NCBI RefSeq assembly: GCF_007997225.1
Contig: NZ_VORM01000007.1
Span: forward strand, 62,001 to 126,000
Direction of reading: 5' to 3'
DNA length: 64,000 nucleotides
From: Subsaximicrobium wynnwilliamsii
GTDB lineage: Bacteria > Bacteroidota > Bacteroidia > Flavobacteriales > Flavobacteriaceae
The position numbers were made by a program, and so were the translations under genes. The notes under the pieces were generated by a model. The model had not been told where the DNA came from and made no database searches. It was given only the letters and a program-made list of their open reading frames with translations. Positions 16,830 to 25,002 of this stretch are shown piece by piece (the stretch's first letter is position 1; every line of letters starts with the position of its first letter).

Positions 16830-17735
16830 TTAAGTCATCTCTTTGCTGGGTAGCGCGTTTTTTTCGTATTTGTTATGGATGGCGATAATTGCCAATCCAA
16901 ACAAAACAGCCACAACAATTAAAATGGTACTAATTAAGCCGCTTACACTAAACGACATTCGGATTAAAATAGTTGAAATAACAAATCCCGAGTTTCTAAT
17001 GATCTTATGAAACTGGTTGGTATAAAAGAAAGAAATCAAGAGCAGTACAACATCCACCAAAATGAGTATGGTAAAAAACTCGTCAAAAAAGAGGTTGTTT
17101 ATACTTTCAAACGGCTCTAATTCATTAGCGGAAAGCGAGATTCCAATATACCAATCAATAAGCGTGTACAGCGCCATGAAGAAAAACAGTGGCACCAAAA
17201 TAACAGCAATCAGCTTTTTCTTTTTAACAAATGTTTCAATAAAAGGTTTATTATCTGCTTCTTGCACTGCTTTTTGTTGTCCTTGTTTTTGAAATAGATA
17301 TATTAAATAAAAGAGTAAAAGCGAAGCAACTATATCGTAGGTAAATTGCAAGTCTCCTTTGATTTCAAACCAGTTTTCAGTAAGCTCCAATGCCGATAAA
17401 TCCTTAAACAACTTACGTATGATAATGAGTGTGATAATTTCATACTGCTTCGTGATATAAGTCGTGAAGGACTTTGGTAAATAGTAAATTAAGAGATAAA
17501 CCTCGTAAATAAGAATAAATGAAAACGGGGTGTAAACCGCTGATATAGGACTTTTTAGCAATTCTGAATCAAACGGCAGATTTATGATATCAAATTTTAA
17601 TAAGTAGATTGCTGCTAAGTGAATAAAGAAACTAGCGAGCGCAATGTAAAGAATTACATTTTCTACTTTTTCTCGGGTGTGCTCAGACAGAAGGCTATTG
17701 AAAAGGGCGGAAATAATATTCTTTGTTTTAGTCAT
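16830..17735 (-). CDS. Polytopic membrane protein, function unknown
   Basis: The 301-residue product has about six hydrophobic segments (for example ILYIALASFFIHLAAIYLL, FSFILIYEVYLLIYYL, IVASLLLFYLIYLF, LIAVILVPLFFFMALYTL, ILILVDVVLLLISFFY and ISTILIVVAVLFGLAIIAI), so it is an inner-membrane protein. There are no catalytic motifs. The layout, with a short loop between segments and a charged cytoplasmic loop (FQKQGQQKAVQEADNKPF), does not match a transporter family that I recognise. It stands alone on the minus strand. Confidence 0.7.
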   Translation of the reverse strand: MTKTKNIISALFNSLLSEHTREKVENVILYIALASFFIHLAAIYLLKFDIINLPFDSELLKSPISAVYTPFSFILIYEVYLLIYYLPKSFTTYITKQYEIITLIIIRKLFKDLSALELTENWFEIKGDLQFTYDIVASLLLFYLIYLFQKQGQQKAVQEADNKPFIETFVKKKKLIAVILVPLFFFMALYTLIDWYIGISLSANELEPFESINNLFFDEFFTILILVDVVLLLISFFYTNQFHKIIRNSGFVISTILIRMSFSVSGLISTILIVVAVLFGLAIIAIHNKYEKNALPSKEMT

Positions 17736-17822
17736 TCACTTATATGCTGCCTAAGATGTAGTATTAAAATAGTTACTTGATTGTGCAACTAATTTAGTGA
17801 ATAAAAACCGAATATAAAATCT

Positions 17823-17936
17823 ATGAGTTTGGATGCTCCAGAATTCTCAAGTGGGTTAGAAGAGGCCATAAATCAGTTAACCTTGAGCATTAAGCAAAAA
17901 GACCTTCCGTTTTTACTTTCAAATGGCAACCAATAA
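17823..17936 (+). CDS. Possible 37-residue open frame or gene remnant
   Basis: ATG to TAA encodes MSLDAPEFSSGLEEAINQ and ends FLLSNGNQ. It is not recognised. It lies alone between two minus-strand membrane-protein genes and could be a remnant of a larger gene. Confidence 0.25.
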   Translation: MSLDAPEFSSGLEEAINQLTLSIKQKDLPFLLSNGNQ

Positions 17937-17943
17937 CTTTCTC

Positions 17944-18333
17944 TCAAAATGCATTATAGAGAATTAATCCGCCAAAAAGTAAAGCAAAGGGTGAAATTAA
18001 CTGAAAGCAAATCGGTTTGAGTATATCTGCACTTTTCATTGAAAATCCATGATGGGTCTTTCTGGGAACAGCATACAGTATTAGTGAAGTTATAACCATG
18101 ATCCATCCTAAAATTTTAAATGCACCAGGGAATTTAGAAAAATCAGCGTATAATATCAACGAAATCGCTGGGATAAGTCGGATTGTTATTTCAGTGTAAT
18201 TTATGAAATTTGTACTACCGGCTTTTCTTAAGGTGCTCCTCGCTTGATTTGGATAAAAAAGCATTATAAACCCCATAAAAATTATAAAAACACCGAACAC
18301 TATTACAACCCCTTTTGCAATTGCTATTATCAT
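17944..18333 (-). CDS. Small four-helix membrane protein, function unknown
   Basis: A 129-residue protein with four hydrophobic stretches (GVVIVFGVFIIFMGFIMLFY, TIRLIPAISLILYADF, ILGWIMVITSLILYAV, ICFQLISPFALLFGGLILY). It has no conserved polar motif and resembles small DUF-type membrane proteins of Bacteroidota. It ends eight bases from the small plus-strand frame and lies next to the disrupted aminopeptidase region. I cannot assign a function. Confidence 0.65.
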   Translation of the reverse strand: MIIAIAKGVVIVFGVFIIFMGFIMLFYPNQARSTLRKAGSTNFINYTEITIRLIPAISLILYADFSKFPGAFKILGWIMVITSLILYAVPRKTHHGFSMKSADILKPICFQLISPFALLFGGLILYNAF

Positions 18334-18426
18334 AATTCAGGTCAGTTTTTAGAATCCGGATTATTAAAGTGCAGTTTTGGTTAACAGTTGCCCAACTCAG
18401 TCAATCTGAACAAAAATAACAAATAA

Positions 18427-18701
18427 TTTCAATCTCACTCCGCCTTCGCCTTCACAAACTCCACCATCAATTGAATCCCATAACCTGAGGCCGATTTCAT
18501 TTTGGCATAGGGCGAATCTCCAAAAGAAACACCGGCAATGTCTAAGTGCATCCAATTCTCATGAGACTCGGTAAAGAACTCCAAAAACTTGGCGGCGTTG
18601 ATGGCGCCCGCTATGGGCTTTCCGCTGAGATTGCGAATGTCGGCAATGTCGGAATGCAAATCACTCTCAAAGTCCTCGTATAGTGGCAGTTGCCAAACGC
18701 G
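18427..18701 (-). pseudogene. Orphan 3' end of the leucyl aminopeptidase gene (duplicate)
   Basis: These 275 bp match 19712-19986 with no gaps and only four substitutions. They hold the last 88-90 codons of the M17 aminopeptidase (LHSDIADIRNLSGKPIAGA to the stop). There is no start codon of its own and the active-site half is missing, so it is a remnant. Left of the fragment the sequence is unrelated, and right of it (from 18702) unrelated cassette DNA begins abruptly after GCCAAACGCG. This marks the junction of an insertion. Confidence 0.93.
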
Positions 18702-18852
18702 CTAATTCATCTTGTAATAAGGTTGCAAATTCCATGGGAACTTTCAGCAAAGACCTGCACAAACAAAAATCTATAGCCACTATATTATGTAAGCACCTAA
18801 ATGATTAGTTCTTTTCTTGGAACAAATATACCTTTGATACATTTCATATTCC

Positions 18853-19425
18853 TTATGCATATTTGAATATGGCTTCTTTTCTGAATACCAGCTCCCGGAA
18901 AAGCTGGACCACCCTCCGTGAAAACTCCTCTCGCAGAATCAAAATTTTGAAATCACTAAATCCATTGGTTTCAATATCAGAAGAATATTGCTCATCGATT
19001 TTTTGATGCATATATTCTATAACTGCACAATCCAATTCTCTAATAAGCTTATCTTTATGCTCATCTTTGGCGACATCTGAATTTTTTGGCAAATCTTTAT
19101 TATTCATTTCAAAATCATCTTCCATTGCTTTGTAATAAACTGAAAGCGCATTTATAAACTCACTGTCCACTAAATCCAAACAATAATCTAAAGTTAAGAC
19201 AGCACCAATTACGGATGCCTTCTCAAGCTTGCCTTGTTTTTGTTTGTACTTTGCCCATTCTAGTGCGCGTTGATAATTATTTTCCCAAAAATAAACTCCG
19301 TGGCCAAGCCAGTCATACGGCTTGTCGCTTATTTTTATATTATTAGGATTATTTAGAAGTTTATTGGCTACAGATTCGTCACAGCCGTGAAATCCAATAA
19401 TTAAGTTGGATTTAGAGCTATACAT
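18853..19425 (-). CDS. ADP-ribosyltransferase-like (DUF3990-like) protein, candidate toxin
   Basis: A 190-residue soluble protein. The N-terminal pattern IIGFHGCDESVANKLL, DWLGHGVYFWENNYQRALEWA fits the ADP-ribosyltransferase/DUF3990 layout. There the HG strand, a (D)xxGxGxYF strand and a following Ala-Trp-Ala helix hold NAD; His13 to Tyr47 approximately. The C-terminal half is charged and helical and not recognised. Its ATG directly follows the stop codon of a 58-residue gene (TAAATG), the arrangement of toxin-antitoxin or effector-immunity pairs. It lies in a cassette bounded by a duplicated aminopeptidase end. The enzymatic activity and target are inferred, not shown. Confidence 0.72.
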   Translation of the reverse strand: MYSSKSNLIIGFHGCDESVANKLLNNPNNIKISDKPYDWLGHGVYFWENNYQRALEWAKYKQKQGKLEKASVIGAVLTLDYCLDLVDSEFINALSVYYKAMEDDFEMNNKDLPKNSDVAKDEHKDKLIRELDCAVIEYMHQKIDEQYSSDIETNGFSDFKILILREEFSRRVVQLFRELVFRKEAIFKYA

Positions 19426-19602
19426 TTATTGAGCGGAATTCGAGAGAACTCGATTCAAATTAGGAAAATTCTTTGTTACTTTTCCTGATGAAGTTAATAA
19501 ACCAGCAGATTTAAGAGAATTTAAAGCAACCTCTTTACTTCTTTTCTGACTATTAAGTTTTTTTGCTAAGCCTAAAAGCAATTTTGTTTGTCTTTTCTCC
19601 AT
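19426..19602 (-). CDS. Small protein preceding the ART-like gene, candidate antitoxin
   Basis: A 58-residue basic protein starting MEKRQTKLLLGLAKKLN, with a compact C-terminal pattern ALNSLKSAGLLTSSGKVTKNF. That pattern resembles short proteins with a helix-turn-beta motif found upstream of toxin-like genes. The ATG at 19602 was chosen over an upstream TTG. Its stop codon touches the ATG of the ART-like gene, so the two are translationally coupled, with the small gene first as usual for antitoxins. Direct DNA binding and autoregulation are possible but unproved. Confidence 0.65.
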   Translation of the reverse strand: MEKRQTKLLLGLAKKLNSQKRSKEVALNSLKSAGLLTSSGKVTKNFPNLNRVLSNSAQ

Positions 19603-19719
19603 AATCAACTGAATTAGTCTCAAAAATAAATATTTATTAGTATTTATAATTTAGTCTTTTAATTTTTTCTCGATTACCCACATTTTATCCTTTCGTAAAA
19701 ATAATAAAATCTTTCAATC

Positions 19720-21129
19720 TCACTCCGCCTTCGCCTTCACAAACTCAACCATCAATTGAATCCCATAACCTGAGGCCGATTTCATTTTGGCATAGGGCGA
19801 ATCTCCAAAAGAAACACCGGCAATGTCTAAGTGCATCCAATTCTCATGAGACTCGGTAAAGAACTCCAAAAACTTGGCGGCGTTGATGGCGCCCGCTATG
19901 GGCTTTCCGCTGAGATTGCGAATGTCGGCAATATCGGAATGCAAATCACTCTCAAAATCTTCGTATAGTGGCAGTTGCCAAACGCGTTCGTGTACTTTAG
20001 TGCCTAAATCGGATAATTGCTGCGCCATCTCCTGATTCTTGGTAAACATGCCTGCGGCGGAATAGCCTAAAGTCCGTACCACACTTCCAGTCAAGGTAGC
20101 GAGGTCGATGAGATACTTTGGCTTGATCTTTTTTACGGCATAACTCAGACCGTCGGCGAGAACCAAGCGTCCTTCGGCATCGGTATCAATGATTTCAATG
20201 GTTTTCCCGGAATAGGAATTAATGACATCTCCAGGTCGGTAGCTATTGCCGTCCACCGCATTTTCTGCGGAAGCGACGATGCCTACGATATTGATGTTCA
20301 GTTTTAATTTCGCTACCAATTCCACCACACCCAACACCACTGCTGCGCCACCCATATCACTTTTCATATAGTGCAGATTGGTGGATGGTTTTATGGACAA
20401 GCCTCCAGAATCAAAGGTAATCCCTTTGCCTACAAAGGCAATATCAACCGCCGTGTCAGGTTTGCCCTGGTACTCATTGATGATGACCACGGGTTTATTC
20501 ACGCTCCCTTTTCCTACGGAAAGCACCGCGTCAAAACCTTGGTCTTTCAACTCTTTTTCATGCAGAACGGTACATTTGTAATGTTCTGTTTTGGCCGATT
20601 TCTCAGCCCATTCGGCTAAGAATTCTGGCGTTTTGATGTTTGGTGGTGCATCGACCAAATGTTTGATGCTGTTTATGGTTTCACCAGTGAATTTACCTTC
20701 TGCTAAGCTGGTTTTGATATCTTCTGAAGACACGAAGGTCAAGGCGGTTTTGCGTTGCGGCTCTTTTTCGCTCTTGAATTCGCCAATGGCATACTGTGCC
20801 ATTTCAAGACCTATGACGGCCTTCTTGATGGCTTCCGTAGAAAATCCTTCCGCATACACCTGAATGTGTTTACCCCAATGTTTTTGGGTTTCGAAAGCCA
20901 ATTTTCTAAAGGCGTTTTCCAATTGTGCAGCCTGCTTTTCCTCGCCCAATCCCAAAATATAAATACGGTTGCCTTTGCTTCCGTAGAGCAATTGATAGTT
21001 AGCAAAACTTCCGTCGAAATCTGGTTTTTCAATGGGTAGAAATTTTTGGATACTTGTGAGATCTGCCTTTTTGCAGGTTACAATAAAATCCTTTGAGTCG
21101 TCTAATTTGTTATGTTGTGTGTATGTCAT
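19720..21129 (-). CDS. pepA: Leucyl aminopeptidase (M17 family)
   Basis: A 469-residue cytoplasmic metallo-aminopeptidase removing N-terminal residues from peptides. The catalytic C-terminal domain shows VGKGITFDSGGLSIKPS (metal-binding Lys and Asp), KSDMGGAA, IDTDAEGRLVLADGLSYA (signature with metal-binding Asp and Glu and catalytic Arg) and LIDLATLTGSVV. The N-terminal domain is the usual variable one. The last 275 bp came with the inserted cassette, but the frame is intact and the sequence differs from the orphan copy by only four bases, so the enzyme should work. The function fits peptide turnover, and a link to the ligase cluster is possible but not required. Confidence 0.93.
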   Translation of the reverse strand: MTYTQHNKLDDSKDFIVTCKKADLTSIQKFLPIEKPDFDGSFANYQLLYGSKGNRIYILGLGEEKQAAQLENAFRKLAFETQKHWGKHIQVYAEGFSTEAIKKAVIGLEMAQYAIGEFKSEKEPQRKTALTFVSSEDIKTSLAEGKFTGETINSIKHLVDAPPNIKTPEFLAEWAEKSAKTEHYKCTVLHEKELKDQGFDAVLSVGKGSVNKPVVIINEYQGKPDTAVDIAFVGKGITFDSGGLSIKPSTNLHYMKSDMGGAAVVLGVVELVAKLKLNINIVGIVASAENAVDGNSYRPGDVINSYSGKTIEIIDTDAEGRLVLADGLSYAVKKIKPKYLIDLATLTGSVVRTLGYSAAGMFTKNQEMAQQLSDLGTKVHERVWQLPLYEDFESDLHSDIADIRNLSGKPIAGAINAAKFLEFFTESHENWMHLDIAGVSFGDSPYAKMKSASGYGIQLMVEFVKAKAE

Positions 21130-21173
21130 TTTTTTGTTTTAAAATTTTTAGTATCTAAAAGGAGAACCAAGAC

Positions 21174-21190
21174 CCTGCCTATCGGCAGGC
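21174..21190. repeat. Short palindrome, CCTGCC/GGCAGG family
   Basis: CCTGCC, a four-base TATC loop and GGCAGG lie 45 bases upstream of the aminopeptidase ATG. No T tail is present. Confidence 0.7.
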
Positions 21191-21381
21191 GCTGCGACTC
21201 TAGAGTCAACCCCAAATGCTTTCGGGAAAGACGAATATTGTTAAACAATCAAAGTTTTATAAATAGATCAAATTACCGTGTCTAATCAGTTTAACAAAAC
21301 TAAGAGCCATCATCAAAACTTACGATGAAATACTATATTAATTCTTGAGTTGTCTCCAGGATTTCAAACAAACAACGGGAT

Positions 21382-22149
21382 TTAAAAGTAAAGCCATTTC
21401 ACGGCTTTCGGGAATTCTTCACGCCAGTGCACTTCGGCATGGTTGCCCAAGTCGTTGATTGAAAAATGAAAATCAATGTGATGCCCCTTGACCATTTTCT
21501 CCTTGATGATGCCACTCAATTTTTGCGCGTTTGGCAGATGTTCAAGGCTTTCCTTGGCGCCTGCGTATAGATAAATCTTCGACTTCTGCAGCGGTGTAAA
21601 GGATTTGGTGTTATTGAAAATGGTTTTTGAAATCCATAAACTCGGCGAAAAAATCATCATCTTCCCAAACACCCCTGGATTTGAAAGTCCGGCATGTAAA
21701 CTAATCAAACCGCCCATGGAGCTGCCACCAATCCCGGTGTTTTCAAAGTTGGGAAGCGTTCTAAAATTTTTGTTCACGTAGGGGATCAAACGTTCCACCA
21801 TGAACTCAATGTAGAAATTGCCTTTACCTTGACCAAATCGCGGGTGGTAATAGGGCAAATACTCGTTGACACGTTCCTCTTCGCCATGATCTATTGCGAT
21901 GATGATCATATCACTCAAGCCTTCCTCAGCCAGCTTTGCCATGGATTTATCAATCGCCCAATCGCCGTAAGGCGCTTGTGGATTAAATAAATTCTGACCG
22001 TCCTGTAAATAAAGCACCGGGTAGCGCTTATCGGTATAATGATAATCATAGGGCAAGAGTGCCGAAATTTTTCGGGTCGCGTTGAGTTGCGGGATTTCGT
22101 AAGCTTCTTCAAGCACTTCGATGATAGGATCAAATTCCATCACTGTCAT
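21382..22149 (-). CDS. Putative esterase (alpha/beta hydrolase, enterochelin-esterase-like)
   Basis: A 255-residue cytoplasmic hydrolase. YPVLYLQDGQNLF near residues 43-55 and GGSSMGG with nucleophile Ser144 are typical of the esterase D/Fes-like group, and MIIIAIDHG and FSPSLW fit the fold. The catalytic His is probably in DLGNHAEVHW near the C-terminus. There is no signal peptide. Two starts are possible (ATG at 22149 or 22140). It is monocistronic and diverges from the ATP-grasp gene at 22475, which repeats on a small scale the esterase plus ATP-grasp pairing of the 7.4-15.7 kb cluster. Confidence 0.85.
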   Translation of the reverse strand: MTVMEFDPIIEVLEEAYEIPQLNATRKISALLPYDYHYTDKRYPVLYLQDGQNLFNPQAPYGDWAIDKSMAKLAEEGLSDMIIIAIDHGEEERVNEYLPYYHPRFGQGKGNFYIEFMVERLIPYVNKNFRTLPNFENTGIGGSSMGGLISLHAGLSNPGVFGKMMIFSPSLWISKTIFNNTKSFTPLQKSKIYLYAGAKESLEHLPNAQKLSGIIKEKMVKGHHIDFHFSINDLGNHAEVHWREEFPKAVKWLYF

Positions 22150-22474
22150 GTATAAAATTTTAGGGTCAACGAAATTAGTGTTTTATGGCATTAAATAACA
22201 AAATGCATATATATTTTAACAACTTAGTGTTGATAATTAGCATGGTTATAAAAGAATCTAGACCAGACATCAACTCAATGATAAACATTGTTTTCAAGTT
22301 TTTATCTTTTTTAGGCTTTTATTAATTGCAACTCCAGAATCTATAGAGACTAAAATGAGGCCAAAATGATGATAAGAACTTCCTTTGTCATAAATTTGAT
22401 TTGGAATTAAGCAGGAACGAAAAAAGTGTTTTTCAGCTTAAAACCAACAGAAGAACTACCGAAATCACCAAGGC
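22150..22474. other. Divergent gap between esterase and ATP-grasp genes
   Basis: AT-rich promoter-containing spacer. No exact TAnnTTTG with a partner TTTG was found on either strand, and no small gene or repeat was seen. Confidence 0.4.
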
Positions 22475-23380
22475 ATGAACCCAATTTACGACGTCGTCAT
22501 CCTAACCGACCATCGCTACCTCAGCGATTCAAAAACCGATACCTACACACGCAATGTGTATTATGAAGACCGCTTGGTCTATCACGCTTTGGAACAATTG
22601 GGGCTCAGAACGCTGCGGCTCGCTTGGGACGATATGTTTTTTGATTGGAGCAGCACCAAGGCGGTCTTGTTTAGAAGTACTTGGGATTATTTTGAACGCT
22701 TTGCCGAATTTTCTCAGTGGGTGGAAAGCATTTCCAAACAGACGCTTTTGATGAATTCTGGCGCCATTATCCGATGGAATATTGACAAACATTATCTATT
22801 GGAGCTTCAGAAAAACAACGTTCCTATTGCTGAAAGTCATTTTATTGAAAAAGGCGCCAAGGTAAGCTTGAGCCAATTGCATGACATTCTCGACTGGAAC
22901 GAAACCGTATTAAAACCCTGTATTTCTGGAGCGGCAAGGCATACTTATAAATTAACTTCGGAAACATTAGCCGCTCACGAGGCTATTTTTCAGGAGCTCA
23001 TCGCCAATGAAGCGATGCTATTGCAGCCATTTCAACATAATATCGTTGAGAAAGGCGAAATTTCCATGATGGTATTCAACGGAAGCTTCTCACATGCGGT
23101 TTTGAAAAAAGCCAAAGCGGGTGATTTTAGGGTTCAAGATGATTTTGGTGGAAGTGTGATAAATTACACCCCATCGGAAGCTGAAATTGACTTCGCCGAA
23201 GCATGTGTAAAAGCTTGCCCTGAGTTGCCCATTTACGCCAGAGTGGACGTTTTTGAGGACAATTCAGGCAAAATCGCCCTATCGGAACTTGAGCTCATCG
23301 AGCCCGAGCTTTGGTTTAGGTACCATCCTAATGCTGCGATGGTCTTAGCAAAGGGAATAAAACAACGCATAGGCGCCTAA
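22475..23380 (+). CDS. ATP-grasp ligase, DcsG/RimK-like
   Basis: A 301-residue protein. VLFRSTWDYFERFAEFSQW near residues 68-86 is the characteristic motif of the DcsG-like group (O-ureidoserine cyclo-ligase of cycloserine synthesis and many uncharacterised homologues). WNETVLKPCISGAARHTYKL gives the ATP-grasp lysine loop, MLLQPFQHNIVEKGEISMMVF the central strand, and YARVDVF with LSELELIEPELWF the metal-binding region. The true substrate cannot be read from the sequence, since members act on different amino-acid-like acids. It is followed by a short terminator-like hairpin. Confidence 0.85.
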   Translation: MNPIYDVVILTDHRYLSDSKTDTYTRNVYYEDRLVYHALEQLGLRTLRLAWDDMFFDWSSTKAVLFRSTWDYFERFAEFSQWVESISKQTLLMNSGAIIRWNIDKHYLLELQKNNVPIAESHFIEKGAKVSLSQLHDILDWNETVLKPCISGAARHTYKLTSETLAAHEAIFQELIANEAMLLQPFQHNIVEKGEISMMVFNGSFSHAVLKKAKAGDFRVQDDFGGSVINYTPSEAEIDFAEACVKACPELPIYARVDVFEDNSGKIALSELELIEPELWFRYHPNAAMVLAKGIKQRIGA

Positions 23381-23391
23381 ACGTTCCTAAA

Positions 23392-23415
23392 TACAAAAGG
23401 AGCCTTTTGTTTTCG
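23392..23415 (+). terminator. Probable terminator after the DcsG-like gene
   Basis: ACAAAAG and CTTTTGT form a 7-bp stem around a four-base loop, followed by TTTCG. The T run is short. Confidence 0.5.
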
Positions 23416-23442
23416 TTGCCTATTGCTATTTGAGATGCAAAT

Positions 23443-23485
23443 CAAAAATCAAACATCGTCAATCGTAAAATCGTAAATCAAAAAA
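23443..23485. repeat. Degenerate heptamer tract (AATCAAA/AATCGTA)
   Basis: Words AATCAAA, CATCGTC, AATCGTA and AATCAAA follow in near 7-bp phase just upstream of the ATG at 23495. Confidence 0.45.
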
Positions 23486-23494
23486 ATCCATTTC

Positions 23495-24223
23495 ATGGCC
23501 AAACCAAAAAAAGTCCTAAAAATCATTGGAGGCGTTATTCTCTTTTTCACACTACCAACGCTGCTGCTTTTTGCCTTTATGTATTTCAAATACAACGAAG
23601 ATTTACCCATCGGAAAAGAAGGTGTAGCAGCAGATGCATTGGCTGAAAAAATGTTGGGAAGTTTGAATGCCGAAGCTTACATGGCAACAGATTATATTGA
23701 ATTTACTTTCAAAAAAAGGCAGCACTTCAAATGGAACAAGGCTGAAAACACGTGCGAGGTGTATTGGAAAAACTTCAAAGTCAATCTCGATCTTGATAAT
23801 CACAACAACAGTAAAGCGTTTGAGGGTGAAAGCCAAACTGAAGGCGAAGCTAGACAAGAACTCATCGAAAAAGCAGTCAACTTATTTAACAATGATAGCT
23901 TTTGGCTGGTCGCACCCTACAAAGTCTTTGATGCTGGCACCGAGCGTCGCTTGGTTAAATCTGAAGGTAAAAATGATGCGCTGCTTGTAACCTACACCAA
24001 CGGAGGCAGCACTCCTGGCGATTCTTATCTCTGGCATTTAGACGCTTCCGGAAAACCGCAAAGCTTTCAAATGTGGGTGGATATTCTCCCCATCGACGGA
24101 CTCGAAGCCTCTTGGGGCAACTGGACCACAACCAGTACTGGCGCGCAACTCCCAACCTTTCATAAATTTCTTGTGTTTGGTATCGAGATCGATGATATTA
24201 AGACGACACGGAATATTGAGTAA
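23495..24223 (+). CDS. Membrane-anchored conserved hypothetical protein
   Basis: A 242-residue protein with one N-terminal membrane helix (IIGGVILFFTLPTLLLFAF, residues about 9-28) and a soluble domain outside the inner membrane. The domain has FTFKKRQHFKWNK, VYWKNFKVNLDLDNH, DSFWLVAPYKVFDAG and SYLWHLDASGKPQSFQMWV. This pattern suggests a beta-rich lipid- or ligand-binding fold like LolA/LppX-type proteins, but I do not recognise the family with certainty. A heptamer tract lies immediately before its start. Confidence 0.65.
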   Translation: MAKPKKVLKIIGGVILFFTLPTLLLFAFMYFKYNEDLPIGKEGVAADALAEKMLGSLNAEAYMATDYIEFTFKKRQHFKWNKAENTCEVYWKNFKVNLDLDNHNNSKAFEGESQTEGEARQELIEKAVNLFNNDSFWLVAPYKVFDAGTERRLVKSEGKNDALLVTYTNGGSTPGDSYLWHLDASGKPQSFQMWVDILPIDGLEASWGNWTTTSTGAQLPTFHKFLVFGIEIDDIKTTRNIE

Positions 24224-24288
24224 CGGGTTTTATGTTGTTTGTTGTTGCGTTGTCTTAATACTTAATACCATTCAACTGAGACTGAAAA

Positions 24289-24816
24289 CTATTTCGTTTT
24301 CTGTCCCACAAACTGCTGATTCTTCAACTTGAACAACACATTAAAACTGGTCAAACTGCCGTAGCTTCTTGTCAAGTATTGCTGTAGATCTATTTTTTCC
24401 TGTTCGTCAAGATTTTTACTGGCGTTGATTTTTTGTTCCATCACGCGCAATCGGTCGCGAACCATGGTTATTTTATGGAAAAAACTGTCAATTGGGAGCT
24501 CTTTCGCTTGTAAACCTGCTTCGCCCGGCTCCAGGATGAGTTTTCCGCCTTTCCATTTATCTGCAATTGGCACCACTTCTGAGACATCGCTCCAACGCTT
24601 TAAAATTTGAACCAGACTGCTTTCCACTTCAGCAAAACTTACTGAATCCACCTCATCCTCACAAGCTTCAATGACCTCAAAGTCACTGTCGATATCAATG
24701 GTTTCGAGTCCGTTTTCCATAAAAGTGACCCAATAATGTTTGGAGGTAATGTTCGTCACCACGCCTTTTCCAAAGTCGCTGTGGTTTATTCTTGAGCCTA
24801 TTCCTAATAGTTGCAT
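24289..24816 (-). CDS. Conserved hypothetical with UvrD-tail-like N-terminal domain
   Basis: A 175-residue protein starting MQLLGIGSRINHSDFGKGVV. This is the short Tudor/SH3-like barrel seen at the end of UvrD/PcrA helicases (G.RV.H..FG.G.V). The rest (SSLVQILKRW, MVRDRLRVMEQKINAS, YLTRSYGSLTSFNVLF) is helical and conserved in Bacteroidota, as far as I recall, without known function. The ATG at 24816 is preferred over 24840 because the family starts at MQL. It diverges from uvrA, and the barrel hints at contact with RNA polymerase or DNA-repair machinery, which is inference. Confidence 0.65.
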   Translation of the reverse strand: MQLLGIGSRINHSDFGKGVVTNITSKHYWVTFMENGLETIDIDSDFEVIEACEDEVDSVSFAEVESSLVQILKRWSDVSEVVPIADKWKGGKLILEPGEAGLQAKELPIDSFFHKITMVRDRLRVMEQKINASKNLDEQEKIDLQQYLTRSYGSLTSFNVLFKLKNQQFVGQKTK

Positions 24817-24934
24817 GTTAGCCGTAATTGAGGTTCCCAATAATTTGAGAAATGGGTTAGTATTTCATCTTATTCGTCACACAAGTATAAGAAATCCAAG
24901 ATTAAACTTCACAAGACTTTAACATCTAAATCAG

Positions 24935-24942
24935 TATCTTTG
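24935..24942 (+). promoter_or_regulatory. -7 box of the uvrA promoter
   Basis: TATCTTTG fits TAnnTTTG and lies 61 bases before the uvrA ATG. A clear TTTG at -33 is missing. This box rules out the longer upstream frame as coding. Confidence 0.5.
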
Positions 24943-25002
24943 CAACCTCGCAAAACAAAACAGCCGTTTTGCCAAGAAAACACGCAATTTTCAAGACATT
25001 TT

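Larger units (their letters stand above)
18702..19986. mobile_element. Inserted cassette: ART-like gene pair plus replacement aminopeptidase 3' end
   Basis: Comparing the two aminopeptidase ends defines a 1285-bp insertion whose right part re-creates the gene end, while the old end is left behind at 18427-18701. The unique part (18702-19711) is AT-rich compared with the flanks. It carries two abutting minus-strand genes. No integrase, transposase or inverted repeats were seen. Entry by homologous recombination through the 275-bp end, or as cargo of a helper-dependent element, is therefore more likely than transposition. Confidence 0.7.

Noticed and set aside
18702-19986. Insertion sequence as the source of the cassette
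   Set aside because: No transposase frame, terminal inverted repeats or short target duplication. The only duplication is the 275-bp gene end.
24940-25002. Upstream extension of uvrA by 21 codons
   Set aside because: The extension overlaps the TATCTTTG promoter box, and the conserved UvrA start is at MSKFDD.
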